Source: Vibrio spartinae (GTDB lineage Bacteria; Pseudomonadota; Gammaproteobacteria; Enterobacterales; Vibrionaceae). From it: 64,000 nt of DNA. Position 1 is the first letter of the stretch; each line of letters starts with the position of its first letter. Below, in pieces: positions 15,801 to 24,615 of the stretch. The DNA is taken from assembly GCF_024347135.1 (NCBI RefSeq), contig NZ_AP024907.1, positions 1 to 64,000 on the forward strand. Reading direction: 5' to 3'. The notes beneath the pieces were generated by a model, which did no database searches, was not told the origin of the DNA, and was given only the letters and a program-made list of their open reading frames with translations. A program made the translations under genes and the position numbers.

Positions 15801-17858
15801 TTCGAAAGGGTGGTGGCGCAAAGTGGCGGTGGTCAAATCAACGAGTTCAATGCCTTCAACGGTGATTGGCTGCTGAAGATGATGACCTGCAACGACACCA
15901 TTCGCAAAGAGCGCACTGGCATTATCGGTGCCTATAAATTTGCGACGTGTCTGGTGCACCAATCTGATATCACCTGGGTGCCGCTCTCTGTGGGTGAGAT
16001 GATTCGTGTTGCTGGGAACATCGGTCTTAAAATGAACGACAGTGATTTCTCGCGCAACGTGCAGGGATATAAAAAAGGCGCGATTTCAGATGATGTATTG
16101 CTGGTGGGCTTTAAAGAAGGCAACCTTTATCTGCTTCCTGTTGAAGTGAAAGCAGGCTCCACGCCAGACTACAACAAAGCAGTACAGCAAGCCAATGAGC
16201 TTCGCCGCTATCTAACAGAGCTTTTGAGTGACGAGACACTGGCTTCGAAGCTATACCGAGGCTTGTTTATCCGCCAGGTGTTGATGCAAATCGACAAATA
16301 CCGTCTCTACAACGTATTCAGCAATGACTATTTTGAAGATCTGTTGGCTGAGAAAGAAGTTTGGCTACGCGGAAACTACACCATCGCAGAACTTGAAAAC
16401 TATCCAACCGGTTTAGTGGTGAGTCACCTTGAAAGTGGCAGCTGTTTTGAACCTGACTACAACATGCAAGATGGTGTGTTGAAGGTCGATCTTCCGATGT
16501 CGTTACTGCCTTCACTGGTGCAACACCCGCTTCAAGTGTTAATGAGCGAGAAGGACATTGCCAAGATCTGCCATGTGCCGGCGGAGTATATGTTGGTGGG
16601 GCAGACAGCTTTAAAAAAAGGAGAGTCGCCCGTCCCATTAGACGTTATGGTCGATAAGCCAGAGAATTTAAAACCGAACCTCCAAACTGAGGTTCCGTCA
16701 AAGTTAGCTGCAGAGCCAACCGCAGATTATGCGAGCGAATGCCGAGTGGAGATTGGCCAGAATACACTTACTGGCCAAAAAGTTTTCTGGGAGTACGGGC
16801 ATAAAGATCTAGCAAACCGCCACCTGATCATTTTTGGTAGCTCAGGGCAGGGTAAGACCTACTGTATCCAAGGCTTGTTGATGAGCTTGGCAGATGCTCA
16901 AATTCGATCGCTGGTGATTGATTATACAAACGGCTTCTTGCCGAATCACCTTGAGCCGGAGTTTATTGAACGAACAAATCCTAAATCCAATATTCTTTGT
17001 AATGAGCCATTCGGCATGTCGCCATTCAGAGCTCAAAAGCAAGATTTTGGTGGGATTTTCATCGAAGAGAAGCCTCACATGGTTGCTGGAAGGGTTGCCT
17101 CTGTTTTTAACAAGGTATATTCGACTATTGGTGAGCGCCAGATTGCGGTACTTAATGAAGTGATAGAATTTGGTGTTCAGCGGTATGGCAGTGCTTACAG
17201 TTTGCAAAACATGTTGGATGACCTAAACGAGGAAGAAACCGCTGGCCCTGCGCTTGCAAGCAAGCTGGCTCCTTTGGTCAAATCCAACTTGTTTTCATCT
17301 GACAGTGATAAAAGTTGGAAAGAGGTGTTCGAGAGCGAAGCACACAACTCAACAATCATGCAGCTTGCGTCGCTTAACCACGATATTTCAATGCTCTGTA
17401 CTGAGTTTTTGCTTTGGGATTTATATTCCTACGCTTGTAGCTACGGTAGTAAGGAAAACCCGTTACCTATCGTATTAGATGAAGTGCAGAACCTCGATCA
17501 TCGCCTTGAGAGCCCTTTAGGTAAAATGTTAACGGAAGGGCGCAAGTTTGGGGTATCTCTGATTCTGGCGACTCAAACGCTAAGTATGTTGCGTAAAGAT
17601 GAGCAAGATCGTTTGTTCCAGGCGTCTCACAAGCTGTTTTTTGCACCAGCAAAAACAGAGACAAAAACGTACGCGAAAATTCTTGAACTGAGCATGCCAG
17701 GTACAAAGCAGGCTGAGTGGGAAAAGCAACTAGGAGACCTATCCAAAGGACAGTGTTTATCAGTTGGCTACCATTTGGATAACGGTCAGTTGAAGATGAG
17801 TGTTAAGAAAGTGAAGGTTTCTTCCATGTCATCCCGTCTGAACCGCTCTGAAGCTTGA
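12810..17858 (+). CDS. dptH: DptH, PT-dependent restriction helicase/ATPase
   Basis: DptH (DndH) is the large motor subunit of the PT-dependent restriction complex. The protein has 1682 aa from the ATG at 12810 (MCAKQFESFLVEQFLL). An ATG at 12801 and a GTG at 12789 are also in frame. The C-terminus is a HerA/FtsK-like ATPase: Walker A GSSGQGKT at about 1343-1350, Walker B IVLDEVQNLD at about 1554-1563, then GRKFGVSLILATQTLS, a sensor-type segment of this family. Around residues 1100-1116, VGFKEGNLYLLPVEVKAG resembles the core of a PD-(D/E)xK nuclease (E-V-K), so a DNA-cutting domain may precede the motor. The N-terminal 1000 residues match nothing I can name. Confidence 0.93.
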   Translation: MCAKQFESFLVEQFLLHAEGNIRAGYRYQFNSPDHGNSQRLFDALLRRKDGEIIVSNKVALSYVSVQGCKVVPVLHGEEDGESGFTENYISHLRDEIASQEGALKGCALVVIHNSRLDTLINSAEDLGQPGQVWSPENIKVALSGFIEQTDKSRDVSLCLLDDQFDAILEDGATMFGFESLYKAVEDGELCFSELGMFDDPFVAELSGNRKQIKQRLEENRALYQELSFEVEHFGQQLEERLKGFSSKFIKEHFSDDGWKDVEFETYREEIKKNKIQHLKHEGEEETNDAQVIGRYPKETKAGLRDRHLIIALEEGQSEFELKLSFSGTSDLSKEQFKVSPANALGKQEVISTRLTSKGANATLAASYANEPLFFTLALKRDNTSENHNFRCLVVRKGEFDLEAFKNIFVVEPSKKRLTLKTEENSLVINPALTVSRSLDDVGEVVDRAEFGVVDFESLANESEDIGFAVKSGDNALAFRIEGETVESSLSFPLLLNQSRFHKLFDDDVFGELYPSKDVVAIDNSEFRVMEPRISLIRWEERFVQQKQVYLAESKSISLEELRSIDDNLHSAYQALFDYLASRKTTISLVSWGPQFTALVKATVDAFLDYFNAIPTGGMLTKEQKLVTQIGLVRENGEEYYSPFHPLVLAYYLNLCNEMQKDDSFADLPTVTFNRLGPSGLLPYVYHPKHEFAYNQQVTENGFWVKSVPHQKSCLKFVRKLVKEKINEFQKAFRHLFTGSEKSVLVNAVNQDRAEELFLGLVDYVKDNLDKAASIHVNLYDDALVFNAFDQFAETSNYEELKSWLELDRGKVRENADTIIDILRTRLTYSKFTNAHSEREGQAYSHLSFFRNNDNVKLTTLSVDDMPSGIACDGLLTGDASKSDEGSYFTAFGLQNVQYRNQPHLEMAKYVGSLMEPALKPSTQYTGANAPALAVSEDFKSLLERSYDSSIWTTIIDPKVTLDFFHANQDVVLIHYSDQYTSSASYDAITVTAQRGLFERVVAQSGGGQINEFNAFNGDWLLKMMTCNDTIRKERTGIIGAYKFATCLVHQSDITWVPLSVGEMIRVAGNIGLKMNDSDFSRNVQGYKKGAISDDVLLVGFKEGNLYLLPVEVKAGSTPDYNKAVQQANELRRYLTELLSDETLASKLYRGLFIRQVLMQIDKYRLYNVFSNDYFEDLLAEKEVWLRGNYTIAELENYPTGLVVSHLESGSCFEPDYNMQDGVLKVDLPMSLLPSLVQHPLQVLMSEKDIAKICHVPAEYMLVGQTALKKGESPVPLDVMVDKPENLKPNLQTEVPSKLAAEPTADYASECRVEIGQNTLTGQKVFWEYGHKDLANRHLIIFGSSGQGKTYCIQGLLMSLADAQIRSLVIDYTNGFLPNHLEPEFIERTNPKSNILCNEPFGMSPFRAQKQDFGGIFIEEKPHMVAGRVASVFNKVYSTIGERQIAVLNEVIEFGVQRYGSAYSLQNMLDDLNEEETAGPALASKLAPLVKSNLFSSDSDKSWKEVFESEAHNSTIMQLASLNHDISMLCTEFLLWDLYSYACSYGSKENPLPIVLDEVQNLDHRLESPLGKMLTEGRKFGVSLILATQTLSMLRKDEQDRLFQASHKLFFAPAKTETKTYAKILELSMPGTKQAEWEKQLGDLSKGQCLSVGYHLDNGQLKMSVKKVKVSSMSSRLNRSEA

Positions 17859-17872
17859 AACGAGGTAAGTCA

Positions 17873-18742
17873 ATGGAGCTTTCTGAAAAAATTCAGTTAA
17901 TTTCACGCTGGCGGCGAGGGGACCAAAGGGCCCCTCATAAGCCTTTGATGTTGTTATACGCACTGTCTCAATATAAGCAAGGTCACGAGCGCTTGTTCCA
18001 GTTTGAGAGTGAAGTAGATAACCAGGTTAAAGAGCTGCTGGTTCAGTACGGTCCTTCACGAAAGGCTTATCACCCTGAGTACCCTTTTTGGCGATTAGCC
18101 AACGAGCAAGCTCCATTCTGGGAAATCAAAAATGGTGAAGAGTGTATTCCCCGTAAGAGTAATACCGATCCTAAAAAGTCAGAACTCATTAAATATAACG
18201 TAATGGCAGGCTTTGACGCTTCCTCATATCAGAGCTTAATTTCTAATCCAGAAATGATAGAAAAGATTGCTTCTAAGCTAATTCAAGACAACTTCCCTGA
18301 TACGTTGCAAGAAGAGTTGTTTGTTCGTTTTGGTTTTGAGGTTGATACTTCAACTAAGCAACGAGACCCCAATTTCCGGACAAATGTTCTTCGCGCTTAC
18401 AACTATCGATGTGCAGTGTGTGGTTTTGATTTGGCTCTTGATACTATTCCAGTGGGCATTGAAGCAGCGCATATAAAGTGGAAGCAGTTTTTTGGTCCAT
18501 GCGAAGTTTCAAATGGTATTGCTCTATGTAGCATTCATCATAAAGCCCTCGATCGAGGGGTTATTACTTTTAATAGTGATCTCAAAGTACAGGTATCTCC
18601 AGCTGCTACTGGTGGAACTATGGTTGAACGATTGATTTGGGACTATGAAAGTAAGCAAATAGTTTTACCGAGGGATGCTTCCCTATATCCATCTGAAGAT
18701 GCTATTAGTTGGCATCTTCGGGAAGTATTTAAACAAATTTAA
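17873..18742 (+). CDS. SBD-HNH endonuclease, phosphorothioate-recognising
   Basis: A 289-aa fusion of a sulfur-binding domain and an HNH nuclease, related to ScoMcrA-type enzymes that cleave near phosphorothioate-modified sites. Residues 14-80 carry the SBD pattern (RRGDQRAPHKPLMLLYAL; PSRKAYHPEYPFWRL). The HNH site is at 178-225: C180-x2-C183, H200 in EAAHIKW, N214 and H222-H223 in LCSIHHKALD. The ATG at 17873 has GAGG 7 nt upstream. A TTG at 17855, in the dptH stop region, is a weaker start. It lies 14 bp after dptH, on the same strand, so it belongs to the restriction operon. A nuclease that binds PT in a host that makes PT is unusual and needs a specificity explanation. Confidence 0.88.
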   Translation: MELSEKIQLISRWRRGDQRAPHKPLMLLYALSQYKQGHERLFQFESEVDNQVKELLVQYGPSRKAYHPEYPFWRLANEQAPFWEIKNGEECIPRKSNTDPKKSELIKYNVMAGFDASSYQSLISNPEMIEKIASKLIQDNFPDTLQEELFVRFGFEVDTSTKQRDPNFRTNVLRAYNYRCAVCGFDLALDTIPVGIEAAHIKWKQFFGPCEVSNGIALCSIHHKALDRGVITFNSDLKVQVSPAATGGTMVERLIWDYESKQIVLPRDASLYPSEDAISWHLREVFKQI

Positions 18743-18811
18743 TACGGGCAACATGTATAGATTAGTTTTCTGCAATATGATTAGTGTTAATAAAAATTTT
18801 GGGTGTATCTA

Positions 18812-19312
18812 ATGGTTAAGGTTCGGAAAAACTCGTGGCCTAGAATAGTTAAGGATTTATATTCTCGGTTGGGTAATGCGCTAAAGAGTATTACTTTTAT
18901 TGCTTTTTTTCTTATTGGTGTGATTGTTATAGGTGGTATAGGAGTGTGGCTTCCGTACGGCCTTGATGGTACTTCAGATAAGGTGTTCTTTGAGGCTCAG
19001 AATGTTCTTACCTTTTACTTGGCTATATTAGGGACGCTTTCTATTGAAGGGGTTATATCAAAAAGTAAAAATACTGATTTGGCAGCTCTAGGTCTTATTA
19101 TTGGTGTTATATCACTTATCTTGGGTATTTATGGTTATTACAATTATCCTACAGGCTCTGTTTGGCAGATAAATTTAGGTGCATTTATAACGTTAACGAT
19201 ATTTCTTTTTTCGACGGTAAATGATGAAAAGTTTGATGTACAAGAGGAAATAATTTCTGATGCAACTGGCTATGAAGAAGCAGATAAAGATTTGATTAAG
19301 GATAAAAAGTAA
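18812..19312 (+). CDS. Multi-spanning membrane protein of unknown function
   Basis: A 166-aa membrane protein with about four transmembrane helices: ITFIAFFLIGVIVIGGIGVW, NVLTFYLAILGTLSIEGVI, LAALGLIIGVISLILGIYGY and INLGAFITLTIFLFSTV. The N-terminus is basic and the cytoplasmic C-terminal tail of 30 aa is acidic. The ATG at 18812 is preferred to a GTG at 18803. The ribosome site is weak. The stop overlaps the next start as TAATG, so it is coupled to the DGQHR protein. The pair is clearly more AT-rich than dptFGH, which suggests a separate origin. No family name can be given. Confidence 0.75.
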   Translation: MVKVRKNSWPRIVKDLYSRLGNALKSITFIAFFLIGVIVIGGIGVWLPYGLDGTSDKVFFEAQNVLTFYLAILGTLSIEGVISKSKNTDLAALGLIIGVISLILGIYGYYNYPTGSVWQINLGAFITLTIFLFSTVNDEKFDVQEEIISDATGYEEADKDLIKDKK

Positions 19313-20538
19313 TGAAGTTACCAATTAAAGTACCGGCTATAAAAGTAAGTCAACCTTTAGGTGACTTTTTTGTTGTATCTCTTAGTGCTGAATTTTTGTT
19401 GAAAACTTGTTACACAATCAAGGCGGAGATACTTCAAGACAACGATGAAAGTAACTCTGTTACTCATTTTGGGAAGTTTGTGAGTGGTTTAGTGGGTAAT
19501 CAGCGAGATAGAGCACCTTCTCGGTTAAAAGAAATTAAGCGTTATACTGAAACTGTTGATGCTAGCTTCCCTAACTCAATAATTCTTGGTGCAAATTATG
19601 ATCCGGATGGGCGTTTAATAACAAATGTTGATGAGCGCTGGGAGGTAGAAAAGATTTCTGATGAATTCTACTATCTCGTAATACCATCCATGAATAAGAT
19701 AGCTTCAATTATTGATGGGCAGCATCGAGTATTTGGATTTGAGGAATCAAGCGCTAAGAGTACAGAACTAGTATGTTCTGTATACTTAGATCTTCCACTT
19801 GCATATCATGCAAGGATTTTCACTAATATAAATATGAATCAAAGAAGAGTGGATAAGAACTTAGCATACAATTTATTCCAGTTTGATATGGAACAAGGTG
19901 AACCTAATAGTTGGTCTCCTGAAACGCTGGCTGTATACTTTGTACGAGTTCTTTCTAGTGATAATGGTTCACCACTGAAAGGAAAAATTAAATTAGGTAC
20001 ATTAAATAGTAGCGCTAGTACAACCATATCAATGGCATCGATAATTGATGGGATCCTTTCTTTAATTACTAGTAACCCCAAAAATGATAGAGAATTACTG
20101 CATACCAAATCAATTAAAGACGGACGAGATAGAAGTATGCTCCTAAATATTAATTCTAAATCCCCTTTACGGAACTTATACTTGAGTGAAAAAGATAAAA
20201 CTCTTTATGAAATTATTTTTAACTATTTATCAGCGTTAACAGAGACTCATTGGCACTATGAGTCATTTAAAAAAACACTAGGTATTAGTGCAAGTTTTGA
20301 TTTTCTTAAGGAGCTTTGCGAAGTTGAATCAGTTGATAACTTGACGAGGGAGTATTTTAATCGTGTTTTATATAAATCTAAGAATATAGATTTCGATAGC
20401 GAATTTTTTGGTGTACAGACTAAGTTACGGACAAGGATGAGAAATACTTTACTACTAGCTTCAGGCGTTAAAACTATAAATCAGCTACCAATCAAACCTA
20501 GCGATCGTAAAAAATATGAAGAATTATTATTAGGTTAA
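19312..20538 (+). CDS. DGQHR-domain protein (DndB-like)
   Basis: A 408-aa protein with the DGQHR motif at residues 135-139 (SIIDGQHRVFGFEES), the hallmark of the DndB family. Proteins of this family bind DNA or act in DNA modification. DndB itself represses dnd genes. The region FTNINMNQRRVDKNLAYNLF after it also matches DGQHR proteins (NxNQ segment after the motif). It is distinct from the island's own DndB (24612-25727) and longer by 37 aa. It overlaps the membrane-protein gene by one base and is the last gene before the terminator at 20546. The local sequence is AT-rich. A role in sensing or guarding PT modification is possible but unproven. Confidence 0.82.
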   Translation: MKLPIKVPAIKVSQPLGDFFVVSLSAEFLLKTCYTIKAEILQDNDESNSVTHFGKFVSGLVGNQRDRAPSRLKEIKRYTETVDASFPNSIILGANYDPDGRLITNVDERWEVEKISDEFYYLVIPSMNKIASIIDGQHRVFGFEESSAKSTELVCSVYLDLPLAYHARIFTNINMNQRRVDKNLAYNLFQFDMEQGEPNSWSPETLAVYFVRVLSSDNGSPLKGKIKLGTLNSSASTTISMASIIDGILSLITSNPKNDRELLHTKSIKDGRDRSMLLNINSKSPLRNLYLSEKDKTLYEIIFNYLSALTETHWHYESFKKTLGISASFDFLKELCEVESVDNLTREYFNRVLYKSKNIDFDSEFFGVQTKLRTRMRNTLLLASGVKTINQLPIKPSDRKKYEELLLG

Positions 20539-20545
20539 GCGCGAA

Positions 20546-20590
20546 GAACAAACAATACAAATGACGTATTGTTTGTTCCCTTACTTTTTA
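20546..20590. terminator. Terminator between converging dpt and dnd operons
   Basis: GAACAAACAATAC (20546-20558) and GTATTGTTTGTTC (20566-20578) form a perfect 13-bp stem with a 7-nt loop. CCTTACTTTTT follows on the plus strand. It separates the rightward DGQHR gene from leftward dndE and may stop transcription from both sides. Confidence 0.85.
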
Positions 20591-20597
20591 GGAAAGT

Positions 20598-20957
20598 TTA
20601 GTCGTTGTTATGTAAAGAAGAAGAAAGCTGTGTCAGTTGCCTATAATTACGCAAAGATGCGGCTCCATCTTCAACGTGTGCTGCCCAAGCTTGCTGATAT
20701 GCTTTGGTATCAAGCTCTGGGTAGTACATTTTCAATACTAACTCAGTAACATCACTAGTCTCACCAAGCCAAGTGTACTTATCTAGTACAAGTGAGCCAT
20801 CTAACTTGGCTTCCTGACCTTGGTATCGAAAATCACTTTCAATTGAACGGAAGAAAGCAATACGTGCCGATACGTTTGGAGTGATGCCAGTATAGCCCTT
20901 CAACTTTTTAAGCTGCTCTTCAGTCGATCGGGTCAGGTTCATACGATTAGGTAGCAT
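20598..20957 (-). CDS. dndE: DndE, phosphorothioation protein
   Basis: DndE is a small subunit needed for DNA phosphorothioation. E. coli DndE is a tetramer reported to bind nicked DNA. The protein has 119 aa, the usual length, and the family start PNRMNLTRSTEEQLKKLKGY followed by TGITPNVSARIAFFRSIE. The ATG overlaps the dndD stop (TAATG), so translation is coupled. It is the last gene of the leftward dndBCDE operon and ends next to the shared terminator. Confidence 0.94.
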   Translation of the reverse strand: MLPNRMNLTRSTEEQLKKLKGYTGITPNVSARIAFFRSIESDFRYQGQEAKLDGSLVLDKYTWLGETSDVTELVLKMYYPELDTKAYQQAWAAHVEDGAASLRNYRQLTQLSSSLHNND

Positions 20958-22975
20958 TACACGGCCTCCTTAGTTGTTTCTCTCCAGAAGTAACCTTCCT
21001 TCAAGGTTGAAGACTTAGTTGTACCGTCAAAACAGATTTCGTAAGTGCGAGCAATATCGTCTTGAATAAGGCTGGTGTAGTTTCTATCGATCTCGGTATC
21101 CGTTGATAGAATCACAACTTGGTGGCTGGCGGTAGGGAAGTAATTTTCTACCAGTTTATCACGGTGGTGCGAGTCTAAGCGCCCTAGTGGTGTATCAATA
21201 ATAACTGGCAGCTTACGACCAGATGTACGGCCTAGTGCTTCCAGAATCGAGATTGCGTAGATCTGTTTTTCGCCCGCAGACATTGCTTTGCGATTGATCT
21301 TGCTACCGTGTTCATCGACTAGTTCAACATCAAATGACGCAGGGTTAATTGAAGCGGATAGCTGCAAATCTTCTTTACGAGCTAGCTTCTTGTAGGACTT
21401 GACGAACTCGTTTTCTAACTGCTTGACGCGAGCTTTAGTTAGTTGCTCACCAAATTTCTCAAGCAACAAGATTGAGTTTTGGGCATTGCTAATACTCTGA
21501 TCTTTATTGGATTGATCTTTATTCTTATCGTGTAGCTTCTGAATTTGACGAGCTGTCTCTAGTGCTTGGCGCAATTCACGTTTTGCTTCTTCGAGCAAAG
21601 CATGGTATTCGATAATCAGCTTTTCTTTTTTCTTATCTAATGCGCGGACGTCCGCAAAAAGCTCTTGCACCTGCTCTTGCTCAGGAGCTCGTGCAATATT
21701 GTTTGAGGCGTTATCGATCTCTTCTTCTACTTTTTTAAGTCGTGTTCTTGCATTCTCAAAGCGGGTGAAAGAAGCGGAGGACAGGTGAGTTACTTGATAT
21801 TCTATCGTTGTGGCCTGTCGGTCAGAGATATCAAGGAGTACTTCTTTGTTGTGAACGTCTCCAAGATGTTCTTCAAGACTGTCAGTAATCGCTTCTAATG
21901 CGGCTGGCGCTGAACTGCTAAGGTTAAACGATAATTTTGCTCGGAGAGTTTCAAGGAACGAATCCAGTTCATGGCCAAAGTTTTGCTTTTGCTTAACACT
22001 TTGTTCTTGTTTAATTAATCCTAGGAGAGAGCTCATTGCATTAGGTGCTAGTGCGAATGGAAGACTTGTCTCCATCTCCATGCGGATTTGCTTTTCAAGC
22101 TCTACTTTTTCTTTAAGTAAGCTATCTACTTTTTGTTGCTCATCTTCTCGAGTTTTAGCCCAAGCGCCGCCGTTTTGAGATAACTTATTCTCTAGACTAA
22201 GAATATCGCGTGATACGAGCTCAATTTGTGCATCAACGATGTCCGCTTCACCACGAAGTTTCTCTGCATTGCGCTCGTGACTGATACGTTGCTCATCAAG
22301 AGAATCCATTTCCTCTTTTAGAGATTGGCTTAGTGCACTAGACCCCTGTTTCTTCAAGAAGATATTTAAGTCACTCTTGAGCTTTGCGATAACATCTAAG
22401 CCCAATAGTCGACGGACTGCGGTCTTTAGCACTGTGCCTGACTCATCTTCCGCAAGCTCAGCGATTTTTTCACCGTCGAAGAAGAATAGGTCAGCGATGC
22501 CTGTTGGGATCAATTCGTTGAGGAAACCCTGACACTGCTCGTAGTTGAGCTCTGGGATTTGGATGCCATCTTTCTCAAGACACAGGCTATCTTTCTTACC
22601 GCGTTTCCAGCCGCGAATCACTTTATAAGTGTTTTCTTCGCCGTTTTGGCTGTATTTAAACTCAAGCTCAATCGATGCGTTATCTTGCACACCACCATGA
22701 CCTACACCCTTGTGAATAAGCTCAGATAGAGCTTCAACATATTCGCCATTGGAAAGGACTTGGCTAAAAGATTGACGCCCAAATAGAGCTAAACGTACAG
22801 CGGTTAGGATCGACGTTTTACCAGCACCGTTAAGGCCACCAAACAGAATAATTGGTCGTTCGGTTCCTTCAATAGGGCCATTTTTACTCAGACGAGCAGG
22901 AGCAGGGCGCAAGTCGATTTCATGTACGCCACGGAACACTCGAAAGTTGTTTAGAGTTAGTTTTGTAATTAACAT
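20957..22975 (-). CDS. dndD: DndD, SMC-like ATPase
   Basis: DndD is the SMC/Rad50-like ATPase of the PT modification machinery. It is thought to use ATP hydrolysis to nick or open DNA for sulfur insertion. This copy has 672 aa. Walker A GGLNGAGKT is at 46-54, two long coiled-coil blocks cover about 210-490, and the ABC signature MSAGEKQIYAIS is at about 564-575. Walker B VIIDTPLGRLD is at about 591-601. The gene is separated from dndC by 8 bp and overlaps dndE by 1 nt. Confidence 0.95.
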   Translation of the reverse strand: MLITKLTLNNFRVFRGVHEIDLRPAPARLSKNGPIEGTERPIILFGGLNGAGKTSILTAVRLALFGRQSFSQVLSNGEYVEALSELIHKGVGHGGVQDNASIELEFKYSQNGEENTYKVIRGWKRGKKDSLCLEKDGIQIPELNYEQCQGFLNELIPTGIADLFFFDGEKIAELAEDESGTVLKTAVRRLLGLDVIAKLKSDLNIFLKKQGSSALSQSLKEEMDSLDEQRISHERNAEKLRGEADIVDAQIELVSRDILSLENKLSQNGGAWAKTREDEQQKVDSLLKEKVELEKQIRMEMETSLPFALAPNAMSSLLGLIKQEQSVKQKQNFGHELDSFLETLRAKLSFNLSSSAPAALEAITDSLEEHLGDVHNKEVLLDISDRQATTIEYQVTHLSSASFTRFENARTRLKKVEEEIDNASNNIARAPEQEQVQELFADVRALDKKKEKLIIEYHALLEEAKRELRQALETARQIQKLHDKNKDQSNKDQSISNAQNSILLLEKFGEQLTKARVKQLENEFVKSYKKLARKEDLQLSASINPASFDVELVDEHGSKINRKAMSAGEKQIYAISILEALGRTSGRKLPVIIDTPLGRLDSHHRDKLVENYFPTASHQVVILSTDTEIDRNYTSLIQDDIARTYEICFDGTTKSSTLKEGYFWRETTKEAV

Positions 22976-22983
22976 TTCAGTAT

Positions 22984-24615
22984 TTAAAACTCTTTTTGAA
23001 GCTGCTTATCTAGCTCTGCAAGTTGGTCGTTGTAGCGCTCGATCTCTTTTTGGTGAATATCAAACTCAGCTTTACTCTGTAGTGAAGCATGTTTTTGTTT
23101 GATTTCTTCTAAGCTTCCCCAATCTCGTTTTAATAGCGATGCGATTTTATTGGAAATGCCACTACGACGGCTTAAGCCTTCCATCGAGACTTCTAGCTCG
23201 ATAAGCTTCATGATCATCTCTGGTGCAATATCAAAGTTGTCACAAAGCTCATGGATAAGTTGAGCGTCATCTTTACCAAAGCTTGCGTTATCGTCATATA
23301 CCCAATCAAGGTCGTAACCGTAAACTTCTTTGAAAATTTTAGGTAGAGAATCGTCCCAATCTGGCTCATTTGGATCGTGAATCCACTCTTGGCGAATAGC
23401 ATGAAGTTCAGGTACTGTGATCAGCTCAATCTCTCTTCCTTCAGCTTTAAACTTCTTATCCAGCTCAAGTAACTCGCGCAACCATTGTCGACGATACTTG
23501 AGCCAGTAAGGTCCGGGGACGTGCTTACGCTCTGTTGCAATGTCTTCGCCTTCTTTTGCGTATTGGTAGCTAACTTTACCTGTGCGACGTTTATGGTTTC
23601 GGTACTCTTCTTTGTTCGCTGGGTCGGTTGTCATGGATAACTTATTGCGGAACTCAAGAAGAGGAGCCATCCACTCTTCACCGTTTTGGATAAGGCTTTC
23701 CATTGCACGGTCTTTGGTTACGACAGTACATGTCCAGCAACCAAAGCGAGAGTTACCACAAGACGGTGTTGTCTCATCAATGACCATTGGACATTCGCCT
23801 TGACCAGAGGAGTCTTTGTAGAGGTTCCACAGCACAAGATTTTTGCCGCCCCATGGGTTTTCCCATTCAAGATCATATTTATCGATCCAAATGTTTTTAG
23901 GCCCGTAAGGTGTTTGTTTCGTTTCTAAATGACAAAGACGCAGTAATTTCCATACATCGTCAACACCCCATGTATCGATGGGAGTAAAAATGAACGCATT
24001 CGCAAGTGTTGTATGGCGGGCTAATCGTGAGCCGTCAATTTTGTGTTTCGCGATGACCTGCGCGCGTGATGCACTCTCTTGGCTACGAGAGCCAAGTACA
24101 ACAATCACTTCGTCAAACTGTGAGACTTTAGACTTGATAAAGTCACTCACAGGGTCAATCTTCATTCGCTCTGTACACCAACGGAAAGAGCGTGTTGGCG
24201 CTGGGTAGCCTTTACCAAGCAAGTTGGCCCAAAACGTTTGATTGTCTTTAGGGACGACTTTATGGCAAGTGATTGGTAGGTTATCGCGCTTTGCGCCTTT
24301 CTCTATAGCGGCTAACGAGTCTTTGATGTGGTTAACGACGACGGGTGTTTCAACTAGTGTGTCTGAAGATACAACAAAGACAGGCTTGTGGCGGTCTTTG
24401 GGTTCCAAACCAAGCAGTGCCAAGTAAACCAACGACATAACTGCTGATGAGTCTTTACCACCACTGTAACCAATTACCCATGGACGTTTATCCGCACAGT
24501 AAACACGCTGAACGTCAGCAATATAGTGGCTTAATTTGTTATTAGCGAAGTCTTCTGCATTGATAAAGTCTTCGTACTCGGCTAGGTCTTCTGCCAATTG
24601 TAGCTCGTGTATCAT
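22984..24615 (-). CDS. dndC: DndC, PAPS-reductase-like sulfurtransferase
   Basis: DndC is the iron-sulfur ATP-pyrophosphatase that activates DNA for phosphorothioation. The 543-aa protein has the PP-loop SGGKDSS at residues 51-57. Four cysteines, C275, C286, C293 and C296 (ECPMVIDE; SCGNSRFGCWTC), can hold the 4Fe-4S cluster. The C-terminal 60 residues are charged and helical. It overlaps the end of dndB by 4 nt (ATGA). No dndA cysteine desulfurase gene is present in the window, so a host enzyme such as IscS would have to supply sulfur. Confidence 0.95.
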   Translation of the reverse strand: MIHELQLAEDLAEYEDFINAEDFANNKLSHYIADVQRVYCADKRPWVIGYSGGKDSSAVMSLVYLALLGLEPKDRHKPVFVVSSDTLVETPVVVNHIKDSLAAIEKGAKRDNLPITCHKVVPKDNQTFWANLLGKGYPAPTRSFRWCTERMKIDPVSDFIKSKVSQFDEVIVVLGSRSQESASRAQVIAKHKIDGSRLARHTTLANAFIFTPIDTWGVDDVWKLLRLCHLETKQTPYGPKNIWIDKYDLEWENPWGGKNLVLWNLYKDSSGQGECPMVIDETTPSCGNSRFGCWTCTVVTKDRAMESLIQNGEEWMAPLLEFRNKLSMTTDPANKEEYRNHKRRTGKVSYQYAKEGEDIATERKHVPGPYWLKYRRQWLRELLELDKKFKAEGREIELITVPELHAIRQEWIHDPNEPDWDDSLPKIFKEVYGYDLDWVYDDNASFGKDDAQLIHELCDNFDIAPEMIMKLIELEVSMEGLSRRSGISNKIASLLKRDWGSLEEIKQKHASLQSKAEFDIHQKEIERYNDQLAELDKQLQKEF

